Source: Apophysomyces variabilis (Eukaryota > Mucoromycota > Mucoromycetes > Mucorales > Mucoraceae). Taken from it: DNA of 64,000 bases. Both the position numbers and the translations under genes were made by a program. Positions 13,713 through 24,708 of this stretch are shown here, piece after piece. Positions within the stretch are counted from its first letter, which is position 1. Each line of letters starts with the position of its first letter. The DNA lies in the NCBI GenBank assembly GCA_002749535.1, contig MZZL01000388.1:62001-126000 (forward strand). The letters run 5' to 3'. Under the pieces are notes generated by a model. It was given only the letters and a program-made list of their open reading frames with translations, was not told where the DNA came from and did not search any database.

Positions 13713-15885
13713 ATGAAACCTTCACCTTGTTACCAAGCGATTCATATGAATCCAGAGGAAGACAGAACATCTTATCCCGAAGGATTTGAAGAGATACCAC
13801 TTTTACCACCAAATCAGAAATACGAACGAGCTAATTCTAGAAGTAAGTGTTTCCAAATGGAAAATAGTGAGATAAAGGAACTTGACACTGACTCATGATC
13901 TATTCTTCTCTTTTTTCTTTTTTTAGGCTGGAAAGCGTGGCGACAGTCATATCCCGTTCAGATCTTTCCCTCGCTTTTGATTGGTACCGCAATCTGGTTT
14001 GGTACAACCCCCAGTGAGAACCTGACACCAACAGCGATTCACCTGCTCGCCGTTTTTACGAGGTCAGAATACACCAGATATGCGTTCTCATCAACTCATT
14101 CTCTCACAGTTGTATATTTGCCCTGATCACAACCTCCATCGATATTTGTGTATTGGTCTTGACTTCCTTGACCTTGCTCTCCCTTACTAAATCGTTTGTG
14201 TGTACGGATCATACAACCGGAAATCTTACCGAATGCCGTTTGTGTGGAGAGCTAGACCCTGTCACCGGGCAACTGGTGGACTGTGAAGGCATCGGGGATG
14301 CTTTCGGTCAATCGCTGAAAGGTTTCTCTAGCACCGTGGTTTGGTTGATCTTCGCCGCCTTCCATTTCGGTAAAGCCATCCAGATCACCCAACTAGGACG
14401 CCGCATCTCTTTGAAGTTGATCCAACGTTTTGGCAGCCGCATCATGGGTTTAGCCTATGCTATTGTATTATCCGGTAAAGCGTTAGGATATGGCCCTTTC
14501 GTGCAAGCTCTCATCATCATCATCATTATCCAATCTTTTCGCTCTAGAACTTTTTTTGGCTCCTTTTATTCCAAGTAATACGGCTCGAGGTGGCGGAATC
14601 GTTTTGCCTATCGTAGATTCGATTGCGACCACCTTAGGTTCGACCCCGACGCGAAATCCAAAATTGGGCGGCTTTTTGATGTTGGTCGGAACGCATGCCA
14701 ACTTGATCTCTGCATCCATGTATCTAACTGGTAAATAGAAATGTAACCCTTTTCTTTGCAGACTCATTAGGATCGTAAAAATATTAGGCATGGCGTCGAA
14801 TCCCATCGTGGTGGCTAAGGCTAACCAGTTATTCCCAAACATACAGTTTAATTTTGTAACATGGCTAGTGGGCAGCAGTGTTCCTGCTCTTGTGTGTGCT
14901 TTCAGTATCCCATTCATCTTGTATTGGGCATGTGGTCTTTCGGAAAGCAAGGGGGAGCAAAAAGAGTCGGAGGATAATATTGTCCATCACGCTGAATTTG
15001 AGCTGGAACGAATGGGCTCGATGTCGATCCGAGAATGGGTAAAACCAATACCCTTTTGGAAAAGCATGTGATAGCTAACCTTTTCGGTCTCAGCAATTGT
15101 GCCTGACACTACTAGGTTGTCTCTTCTTATGGGTGACATCCAGTTATACCCGTCTAGATGCTACCTTAGTTGCTCTTATTGGCATCGTTTCCCTGTTGCA
15201 TATGGGTACCATGACATGGAAGGATATTTCCACAAATACAAATGCTGTAAGTGTCTTCAGACAAAAGAGGAACCTTCGTTTTCTAATCGAACGCTATCTA
15301 CAGTGGGACACATTGTTCTGGCTAGGAGGGTTTGTAACGATTGCTCAACAACTATCTCAAGCCGGTGCATCGGCCTATTTGGGTCATGTCATCTCCAACA
15401 CCATTTCCCGTGTTGGCTGGGCTCCGGTGCCATGTTTAGCCGTGGCCTTTTTCCTCACTACCTTTATGTTCTCGTCCCTCAGTGCCCATACTGTGGCCTT
15501 TATTGCGACTTTTTTGGAAGCAGGTCATTCATTAGGTGCCAATCCTCTGGTATTGACCGCACTCTTGGCGTATTTTAGTGCACTAGGTGGCTGCATGGTA
15601 AGGATACATTAGAAGCATGGAGACGATTGGCTCATTGAAAAATTTTACTATTTTAGACCAACTTTTCGACCGGTAAATGCTTTGTCCTCATCTATCTGAA
15701 CGTGCAACGGGCATCTTTACTAAAACTTCTCTTTTTGATTACTAGGTTCGATGGCTATGTATTATGCTCCCGGATATGTTCGCCGATCTAAATGGTTTTC
15801 TATTGGCCTTATGCTTGCCGTGTTCTACCTCTTTATATATTTAACGCTGGGTATGCTATGGTGGAAATTCTTAGGATGGCAATAA
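13713..15885 (+). CDS. DASS-family dicarboxylate (2-oxoglutarate/malate type) transporter
   Basis: Polytopic anion carrier of the DASS/SLC13 superfamily, closest in pattern to plastid 2-oxoglutarate/malate translocators and bacterial CitT-type antiporters. Nine exons: 13713-13842, 13927-14062, 14110-14474, 14548-14730, 14788-15038, 15094-15246, 15304-15597, 15657-15672 and 15746-15885, giving 555 residues. Signature elements are PFIPSNTARGGGIVLPI, LERMGSMSIREW, WDTLFWLGGFVTIAQQLSQAG, TGSMAMYYAPGYV and the C-terminal WWKFLGWQ. The first 45 residues are hydrophilic and acidic, not an obvious targeting peptide. A loop with Cys120, 131, 134 and 147 is added between the early membrane helices. Exon 8 is only 16 nt, and one intron is 57 nt and free of in-frame stops. 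The substrate is inferred from the family and the membrane is unknown. Confidence 0.9.
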
Positions 15886-18800
15886 GACCCGCCAAAGCTG
15901 TTCACAAAATTATTCTCTTGTACTCAACCCTCAATACTCATTCTTGTATATACATTTGATTAGACATAACATTATCACTCTCCTTTTTTTTGTCACAGTA
16001 TCTTAATGAAAGATGAGCAGAGTTTGGACTCAGAAACTAGAATAAATGACGCCGAACTGCATAAAATCACGATTACACGTGCATAAAAGGAGAATACTCT
16101 TTTAGACCACTTCTTGGCAAAGAAACGCCTTGTTATTCTGCAAGGCTTTTAAAAAAGGTACGCTCATGTGCTGTATTTGACATATAGAAGCAAGTTAGCA
16201 GAGGATGACGTATGGCAATGCATTGATCACAAGGAAGATATGACGATTTTGTCAACACAACATTATCATTCCTTTGTTTCACACATAGAGTATCCGCATA
16301 TTTTTTAGTTCAAATTCATGTATTATCATTATGTCGACTAGAGCTAACCTTGTACTTGCTTGAAAATGAGGTCAACCCACTCTAGTGGCTTTAGTCCCGT
16401 ACGTGGATTTGGAAACTTCGACGTTGTATGTCAATCCATCCCAGTGCATGTTTGGATGGATGGAATTAGACAACTATTCCTTTCATGCATCTTTTTTGTC
16501 AATATCTTACTTGATATAGTAGAGGACAAAGAACTTAGCATGCTATGGTGTTTATGTTTTGCATACGTCGACTTATTAAATCATATCACACTCAGCACGA
16601 TATATGTAACACAATGTATAGAATCAAAGTAGATATTACTAGTAAAAAAGACGCAAATAGCCAATTTTAACATTAGGTTCTTCAGAACAAGTATGATGCT
16701 AATCACTATCATTGAAAACTGCAGGTGTTCATGCGCTTTTATCCACTCGATGCAGTATCGTTGTACGTGCATTGCATTTTCGAATTGTCTAATAATGCCA
16801 TGACGCCGGAGCCTAATTAAAGTTGAAAAGCCAAAGCAGCGGCTGGTTTGATACTGACCCTATGGGTTATCATGAATATTGCCGCTGCAAAAGATCCATA
16901 CGGTTAGTGGGAATATCCCGCTTGCTATTGGGGTTTATTCCATTGCTTTCTAGTGTTCATCGATGTATTTCCTACGATATCAGTATTTGTCAAATCGAAT
17001 TTGAACTCCTCGCATTATCATCAATCAGCTATCCTGTTCTTCTATATGCTGTCCGAATAAAGATGCATGCATGCTATGTTTGTGTCCCTCTGTTGCTTTA
17101 ACCAAATTGTTGCCTCTGAATAACCTCCTTGAGGAGCAGTCACCTTATGCTATGCACGGGTGTTCTCGGGTTTCTGCAAAACTATTCAGCATCGAATATT
17201 CTTGCTGCTTTTAAACATCGAGCCCCTCAGTGACGTTTGGAATCCCTTGGCTAGGTTCCATAGAAGCTGTCAATTTTTTGGGTTTCCCTTTTAGCAACAA
17301 AGAGATGTACATGACTGCCTCAGTTTTGGGAAATTTTCCTTTTTCCTTTGTATAACCGTAAATAACAGTTGTAGTTAGTTGGCCTGATATGCGTTACTAA
17401 ACGGATATATTGATCTAAATCTCAGTCTGTGAATTACACTTCTATGTCTACCGTTATGTCCATAATACAAAAATGTACGTATAAACATCCTCAAAGAGAA
17501 CTTATATCACTTCAATTTTCTACGCTTTACTGCTTATTGAATTACATTTCGTGATACTCTGAAATGAATTTTGCATCCATGAAAAGGGCCAACTTTACGC
17601 TAAAAGTGAAGCAGATATACCACCTCACTATAAATGTTATGTGGGAACTACATTTTACTTACATCAACTTGATCCTCCAGTGGACGCAAAATTCATTCGA
17701 CTAGCGTGAAATTTGATTCATGATTAATAAATGGGAATGATATGATCTCTCCTTACTTACCCTCGAAGGGTGATTCCAACACATCGGTTGGGGACAGCGG
17801 CGCATCCACTCCATGGTGGCTAACGGTATTTAACTTTTTTTAAAAAAGAAAAATACAACAGTTGTTAACAAATGAAAAAAGCCGCCAGTAGCTACAGATG
17901 GAAAAAGCTGTTTTCGGTATGCAATGATTCATTCAATAAAAGATAAAGTATTTACAGACGCCTTATCCAAATCCATGGCATACGCACTCTGCTAGGAGGC
18001 GCTGGTGATCATCCTTGGGCGCGAGAAGGAAAAAGGAAAGAAAAGTGGGAGCGGGAGGACCATGAGGGAGAAGGCACCTCGACCGCATCAACGACGAGAA
18101 GAGTATCCAACCTAAAGTCAGTCTAGGTCAAAGAGTGCAATTCCAAAGCATGTATACTTACCAACAGGGGGACGAGTCCTGGCAAACGAGAAAAGAAGTT
18201 CAAAGAGGAAAAGAAAGCGACAACAATTTCACACGCGTTTATAAAGGAACGTATCTTAAACATCGCCATGATGTCTTACGCAACACCATTCTGGGATAGT
18301 CTGGACTATACTTTCCAACAACAGATAATGGCAATAAAGGTATTTGTCCGCTCAATATGGATTGGAAATGACAGGGCTCATAAAATGTAAGATGGCAGGT
18401 AAAAACGGAAGCACAGATAGATACAAACCAACGCAAGTCTGGATGACTTGTATGGAAAAGACCATTTGTCAAGGGAAAATTCATACGCATGCACTTCTAG
18501 ATTTTACTGATGGGTCATCAGCAAGGTACTTATAACACAAAAACATCAATTTGCATGAATTGACAGTTTATAGCGCAAGAATGCACTCATATGAAAGAGA
18601 AATAGGGAATGGAATACAAAATGAATATTCACCCAAGTATTCCTTATTATCGACTAATTCATGTATAGCTTAACCGGTGCGGACATTTTCCTCAGCCAAT
18701 GTAAGTTGGGAAAGAACAACAGCAGTGCTCAACCCATCGGTTCTTGTTGTTCTGCTCCATAGAATGAATATCGTCAGCAAAAGAATAAGACTATACTATC

Positions 18801-20930
18801 CTATTGTTATATTAGACCTAAACAAGAATTTGAACTATTCACAGTAAAAAATGTACGGCTTTTTTTTCTTTCAGCCTTGAGCATTCTGTTACAGTAACAT
18901 ATTTGCGCGAAATTATTTCTCACTCAGCGCTATTCGCTTGCGCAAAAGTACTCTAGGAGTGGCACATATTAACTTGTAAATTACTGTATTTTTACGCAAT
19001 AACAGAACAATATACAGTATCTCCCAAAAACAATTTCGCAAACTACGAAAATCGAAGTCGCAGTCAGTGGAATTAAATGTCGCAACAAATGAAAAAAAAA
19101 ATTTAATGCCGTCCTTTTTCTGCTTAGCTACCGCTTTACCTCATTTTTAAAAGTGCATCCACATCCTTGAGCTCTCCCCATGCCCACTGTTAAACAGACA
19201 AAAGCAGAACTCGCCAAGGCTGAAATTAGTAGGTTCAGACAACACAACGCTTCACTTCTTGGCTCAAGTTTTCCTAAATGCTCAAGTCTGTTGAATCTAT
19301 TTCCTCTAATACAACCCGTCCATTCAATCCACATGACTAATGCATATCGATATCTCCGCAAAAGCTATCCGTCGCATCAGAGTCCCTGTCCGATCTGCTG
19401 TCGCCCGCTTCTTCCTTGCAAAAAGGCTTTTTTTGATACTCACGCCCTTCCCCGATATTTTTCCATCCTCCCTCAGTTTTTATCAGATTGATCTATCCCG
19501 GGCGGACACAATTCTTATTTTTGCGCTCATTTGAACCACTGAATAAACCCAGGAAACTAAATAGTGCTAGGTTGAAACTCGATGCCATTCACTTAGCTCG
19601 AAAAACAAAGTAATCCACAAACCTCTATAAGACGCATCCAGAGTCTGTAGGCTAGAATAATGACATATCTAATGCTCTTAACAACCTATCTCATAAGGTA
19701 ATCGACTTCTTAATATCAGAACTTGAGATGCATTGCGAGTTGTCATGATGTCCTACTTGCAAAAAGATCAATAAAGGGTACTTTATGTATTCTTGCATTT
19801 TAACTGCTGTGAATACGATCCAGTTAGGAATTTGAACTATTATTCCTGTTATCTAGCAGAAAAACGGCTAATTGAAAGCATATCACCCACTTGTTTATTT
19901 TCCTTCACATGTCATTTCGTTCTTTTCCCATCATTTTCTGTAATCATGACAAAATTTTTGTATCAAGATAGACATTTGAAGTATTATTGATGGGAACAGT
20001 AGACCGAGTTATAAACTATATCTACACGTGTAATATTTATGTAACGTTCCATGCAAATCCGTTGTACAATGAAATGGAAATGACATAAACTATGTAAACT
20101 TTGTTCGGATGCACCCCAAGATGATGCAACTTTTACCTACTCTATTCGAAGACATACCAAGATAATTTTTTACCGGGTGTGATGCAGACGAACTTTCAAA
20201 TCATATGAAAAAAGAAGACTGTAGAAGACTTTAGCAGACAATAGGTATTCTATAAAAATTAAGAGAACATGATAGCCCCAACTGCACGACGTCGGAGAAG
20301 AGCCAGCCAAACCGAGGCTATGGTTGAACAACCCAGGTCTTGCAGACGAATCAGCCGACGAGAAGAAGAAAGACCAGAACGTCCCGAGCTCCTTTAAGGC
20401 GATCTGAGAGCCAGCAAGCAAAAAGGCAGAAAAGGATCCACGAGTCAAGTGGATAGGACTTTTAAGCCCGGTATTTAGTAGGTGTCATTGAATACTATTG
20501 TTATTTTTTCTTCTATTACTCATCAACTGAAATTGATATATACATCTTGCATTCACTTGGCGGGGAGATGGGTATGGCATCGTCAGTTTTATGACAGGCA
20601 TGTTAACATTTGTCAATTCGAACTCTTATAACACGACAATTAATGTAATTTGTTAGCGTCAAGCCCAGTTTCCCAAATGCGCCAAGTGGATTTGCTAGAT
20701 GCGACTTTAATTTTTGGAAATAAAGTACTACCATATTAGCAAAAAGCTTTCCCTCAAGGTCTTCTCATAAGAAATGCATATGAAGACGAGCGTTTTTTTG
20801 GCATGACAGTCAGGGACTTCAACTGTGACTACTTTTTACTTACCCAGATTTCGTTTTTTAAGTGTTCCCACAACGGATATGCTCAACCAGTTTGCTGCGA
20901 GTACGCCCCCATATACTCGCCTATCTAGGT
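15886..20930. other. gene-poor region, 5 kb
   Basis: About 5 kb with no supportable gene. Open frames are short, scattered over all frames and lack domain signatures. A slightly GC-richer patch at about 17960-18190 and another at about 20270-20450 contain Arg/Glu-rich short frames that might be decayed coding sequence, but I cannot name a family. No tRNA, terminal repeats or tandem arrays were recognised. Confidence 0.45.
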
Positions 20931-20931
20931 C

Positions 20932-22235
20932 ATGGACGTGGAAATGGCAGAATCCAAACCGAATGTCCCCGCGGACGGTGAAGGACCCATGGGGCTCAGT
21001 GCAGACGAATGGAAGTTCCATCAGTTCGTACAGAAAAGCCCTCAAGTACAGTTGTTTTTCTTAGATCGAGACAAGAAAAGTACTGATCGATTGCCTTTTT
21101 TTGTTATGTAGGGTATCAAACTCACCGATCGACCCGAAGATATGGATGTCAAAGTGGCCTACGAAGCAATGAATTCCTTGCTGAGAAAGGTTCGACACAA
21201 GTCATGATCGCGTTCGCGTTAAATTAACGATCGAAAAAAAACCTTGTCTATAGAATGCTATTGAAGTTCTCAAGCTAAACGGCGAAAACATGCTACGGGC
21301 CATTGATCTACAAGAAGCTGAAAAGTAAACAAAATTGGAGTTATCTTTTGGTGTTATGTTGAAGGGCGAGACTGATCTGGATTGAGTTATATAGAGCGAA
21401 TCGAATGAATAATGATTCACGACTGGTTTACAATGCTATCCGAGCAGCCGGAAACGTTGGTATCTGGACAAAGGATTTGAAGAAGCAAACCAACCTGCAT
21501 ACAGCCGTCCTCAACACGACCTTGAAGAAATTGGAACAGAAACAAGAGATTAAGGCAGTGAAGCATGTCAAATACCCCACTCGGAAAATCTACATGCTCT
21601 ACAACTTGACGCCCTCGAGTGAAGTGACTGGTGGGGCATGGTACACAGATCAGGAACTTGACACGGATTTCATCGATAGTTTGAAAGCAGCTTGCCTCAA
21701 ATATATTTCAGCAAGGGTAAGATGAAACAAAATAGCAAGAGTGAATGCAGCATGTATGGAAGCGTACATGACAGGCGTGAAAAACAGAAGAAGGCATGTG
21801 TAGACTAAAGCAGGGATTTATCGCTAGAGTTTTCCGCGAATTGAGAATGTTCGTGATGCTGTGTTTGGCGTTGATTATGAACATTATCCCACGGCCACGG
21901 AGGTTCGTCGATTCATTACCGAATCTCGTATTTCCTCGATCGATCTGTCTGTCAAGGATATCACCAGTCTGTTGGACGTTCTTGTTTATGACGGCGCTAT
22001 AGAGAAGAAGTTGCCTTTCATGGCTGGCATGGAGGATTTTAGTGACGATGAAAACGACGATGATCCCTCCGCCCCTTGGGCCTACAAAGCTGTCCGCAAG
22101 GGGGCTGACCGAGCGGCTGCCGAAGCAATGACCGAGGTACCCTGCGGACGATGCCCTGTGTTTTCATTTTGTACTGAAGATGGACCTGTATCACCCTTCA
22201 ATTGCGAATATTTCAAGACATGGCTGGATTGGTAA
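20932..22235 (+). CDS. RNA polymerase III subunit RPC6 (RPC34/C39)
   Basis: Winged-helix subunit of the RPC3/RPC6/RPC7 subcomplex that helps Pol III open promoters of tRNA and 5S genes. Five exons (20932-21045, 21112-21189, 21254-21324, 21395-21716, 21828-22235) give 330 residues, near the usual 316. The tandem winged helices are visible from NDSRLVYNAIRAAGNVGIW onward. The middle has SSIDLSVKDITSLLDVLVYDG, matching the conserved third winged helix. The C-terminus has four cysteines in CGRCPVFSFC and PVSPFNC followed by TWLDW, matching the Fe-S-type motif of animal and archaeal relatives. ATG 20932 (MDVEMAESKPN) was chosen because it is the first in-frame ATG; a start at the nearby second Met is possible. 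Confidence 0.93.
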
Positions 22236-22510
22236 AGAAAGGAAGGACAATCATTTTGTTTAAGAAATCCCAAGTTATCCATTGACAACATCCCATCCCA
22301 TCACCGTTTTTATTCCTATAAAAATTCATTTCTTTTCATCCTCTACTTGTATCATCCTCAATTGCACAATACTAAGAATAAAAGCTACTAACCTAAGAGA
22401 GAAAGAAAGAGAGAGTCATCCGTATCTTGTGCAAGATCGCTAAATAGAGCCAGTTGCACCCGGCGTCAAGATCGGTGACTGTAATTCTTTGGTTTTACTC
22501 TTTGTGCCCC

Positions 22511-23136
22511 ATGCTGCTCAATCAAAAGCTTAATGCAACGGTGAGGCAACGTTTATTTAGCTGCTATGGTATGGTCCTCATAGGCAAAAACACTTTCTTT
22601 TCATGGTTATATATCACTATTGATGCGTATGTCTTTTTCTAGGAAGATTACGCATGCCCATAGTCAAAGTAGATCAAGATGGACTGGTAAGCTTTGGCTT
22701 TTGCATGCCACGGTTAACTATGAAAATGCGAGCACTTCATTAAATGCGTTCCGAAACAAAGCCTGTAGAGCCCACTTGGTCAGTGAAAACCTTACTTGAA
22801 CCTGCAAACGGTGATGATAAAGCTATCACGGATGAGCAATTAGACCATCTATTCCGCTTGGCGCAATTGCGACCACCAGCAGATAAGACGGCAAGAGAAG
22901 CGTTAAAACGGAATGTGAAGCAACTTTCACAGTTTACTCGACATATCCAAGATCAGGATTTTGGTCAAGTCGAGCCACTCACTCATATTTGGTGCGAGGA
23001 TATTGGACTATGTCTTCGAGAGGATCAAACCAAGGATCAGGCAGATGAAGCCAAAGGTCGAGATTTATTGAGGAACGCTCGACAAAAAAGCGGTCATTTT
23101 TATACTGTGCCTGACAAAGTACCTTCTATGGATTAA
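22511..23136 (+). CDS. mitochondrial glutamyl-tRNA(Gln) amidotransferase subunit C
   Basis: GatC-type subunit of the GatCAB complex, which converts Glu-tRNA(Gln) to Gln-tRNA(Gln) in mitochondria. The main exon (about 22762-23136) carries WSVKTLLEP, ITDEQLDHLFRLAQLRPP and QLSQFTRHIQDQDFGQVEPL, then CLREDQTKDQ and the terminal GHFYTVPDKVPS. These all match the family in order. The upstream exons 22511-22568 and 22643-22686 are inferred from splice signals and phase. They would add a basic presequence beginning MLLNQKLNATVRQRLFSCYG, suitable for import, for a total of 158 residues. The last 3' splice site (AAAG) is weak, and an in-frame TAA stands directly before the alternative ATG at 22744. 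The first 35 residues are therefore less certain than the rest. Confidence 0.85.
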
Positions 23137-23353
23137 AGATATATCTTCATCTGTAAATAGCTTAAGTAGATGTTAACATTTTTTCCGTTTTTATTCGTTC
23201 AAGAAAGGGAAAACATGACTTGAACAGAAAGACATCTAACGAATTCTACCAGAACAGAAAGGAAAGAAGGAAACAAGACAAAAGAAAGGAACAGATGAAC
23301 AAAAGCAAATACCGGTAAAAAAAGAAAAAGAAAACAAAAGGCAAGAAAGAGGT

Positions 23354-24708
23354 TTATTTGTCATCGGCGGTTCCATTGGTGGGTATGCCCTCGTTTCTCT
23401 TCTCGTCCAAGTCTTTCTTTGTTTGCTCTTCCAAGTTTCGAATATCGTCAATGCTCATACCATACCATTTATCCGTCCAACAAAACAGTTGTCTATTCCA
23501 TATCAATTCGTATTAGCTTGTCACCCCTATTTTCAACTCGATGTAATTCACCTGTGGAATTTAGTAAATAGGTTCTGGATTGCCTTGGCAATGAAGGATT
23601 CAACCTTGGTCTGAAGTCCGAACCACTTGAATTCAATGTATACCAGCTTATAACAGGTCATGACTGGTTCGACCTTCTTTTGCCACTCAGGATCTGTCAA
23701 TGGTCCACGGCCGGTCTTCTCGGAACGGAACAACTTAGGATCTTCTTCCTCTTTGTAATCCTTGGGATCAATCTTGTCGTTGGCCACGTCGATGATGATC
23801 ACTTCACGCTTCTTGAGATCTACAATTAAGCCCCCAATTTCCGTATTAGCCAATCATCCTATCTAGTCCTTTTCCCCTAAAATATAGATGAATACCTTCT
23901 TTAGAAATGTTTAATGCATTTTCCAGCTCTCCTCTTGAGTTATTGACGTGTTGAGTTTCGTAAACAATCGAGAAGTTATCTTTCATCCAACCATTCTAGA
24001 TAAAGAAATAAATATTATGGTATACTTTCTTGTGATTTTACAACATGCGGATATACTTACTTTGAGCACTGTAATAGAGATGAAGAGAGACAGATAGAGA
24101 ATAATAGAAAAGGAAAAAAGGGCTCAGCACACGTGTCCCATCATTCACCCATTAGATAGCAATCCCTTTTTTAAAATTCCGCCAGGTCATGGACCACTCA
24201 CACCCAACCCATCGCTTGACCCACTCTATTCCCGTTCTTTTTTTTCCTCGTCGTTGTCTCTATATCTCGGGTTGGTTCGCTTACCCGTTCTGCAGTGAGG
24301 ATATGCGTTCCATGCCTAATATAGAGTGAATTGCCCGAAGCATCCCATCTTGTCATTTACCTCTTCGTAAAGATCGAGCGATCCGGCTGGTGCGATGGCA
24401 CGCACAAAGCTAGGCACACGGGAGGCCAGACGGAAGATCTTGTATGTGTATTGGCCTTTCTCGCCATCCTCCTTTTCATATGGTTCGTTTTTCAATACTT
24501 CTACACCTTCTCCTCCACCTGTTGTTTCCTTAGAGGCCATCGCCGTCGCATAGAGTTGTGCTGATGAAGATTAGATGTTCATTTTTAGTTGTATGAGCGA
24601 TGAGATGAACTTGTGTTCCGCGAAGGGTCAAACCAAGGCAAGTTACTTACCGACTTGATATTCTGCCTCAGTACAGTGGTTGATAACACGAAACTCTTTG
24701 ACAAGCAT
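23354..24708 (-). CDS. class I phosphatidylinositol transfer protein (PITP)
   Basis: Exchanges phosphatidylinositol and phosphatidylcholine between membranes (START-like fold). Seven exons: 24708-24651, 24560-24361, 24315-24285, 24068-24061, 23995-23896, 23819-23552 and 23492-23354, giving 267 residues, close to the animal length of about 271. Matching segments include [88 protein letters not shown] and [18 protein letters not shown]. Exon 4 is a micro-exon of 8 nt, needed to restore the reading frame and the conserved [12 protein letters not shown] segment. One intron is only 45 nt and another 216 nt. Known Dikarya rely mainly on Sec14-type proteins instead, so this points to an early-diverging fungus. 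Confidence 0.96.

Noticed and set aside
16995..17020. GTTCAAATTC-like B-box on the minus strand, possible tRNA
   Set aside because: No acceptor-stem pairing or A-box could be found at the right distance.
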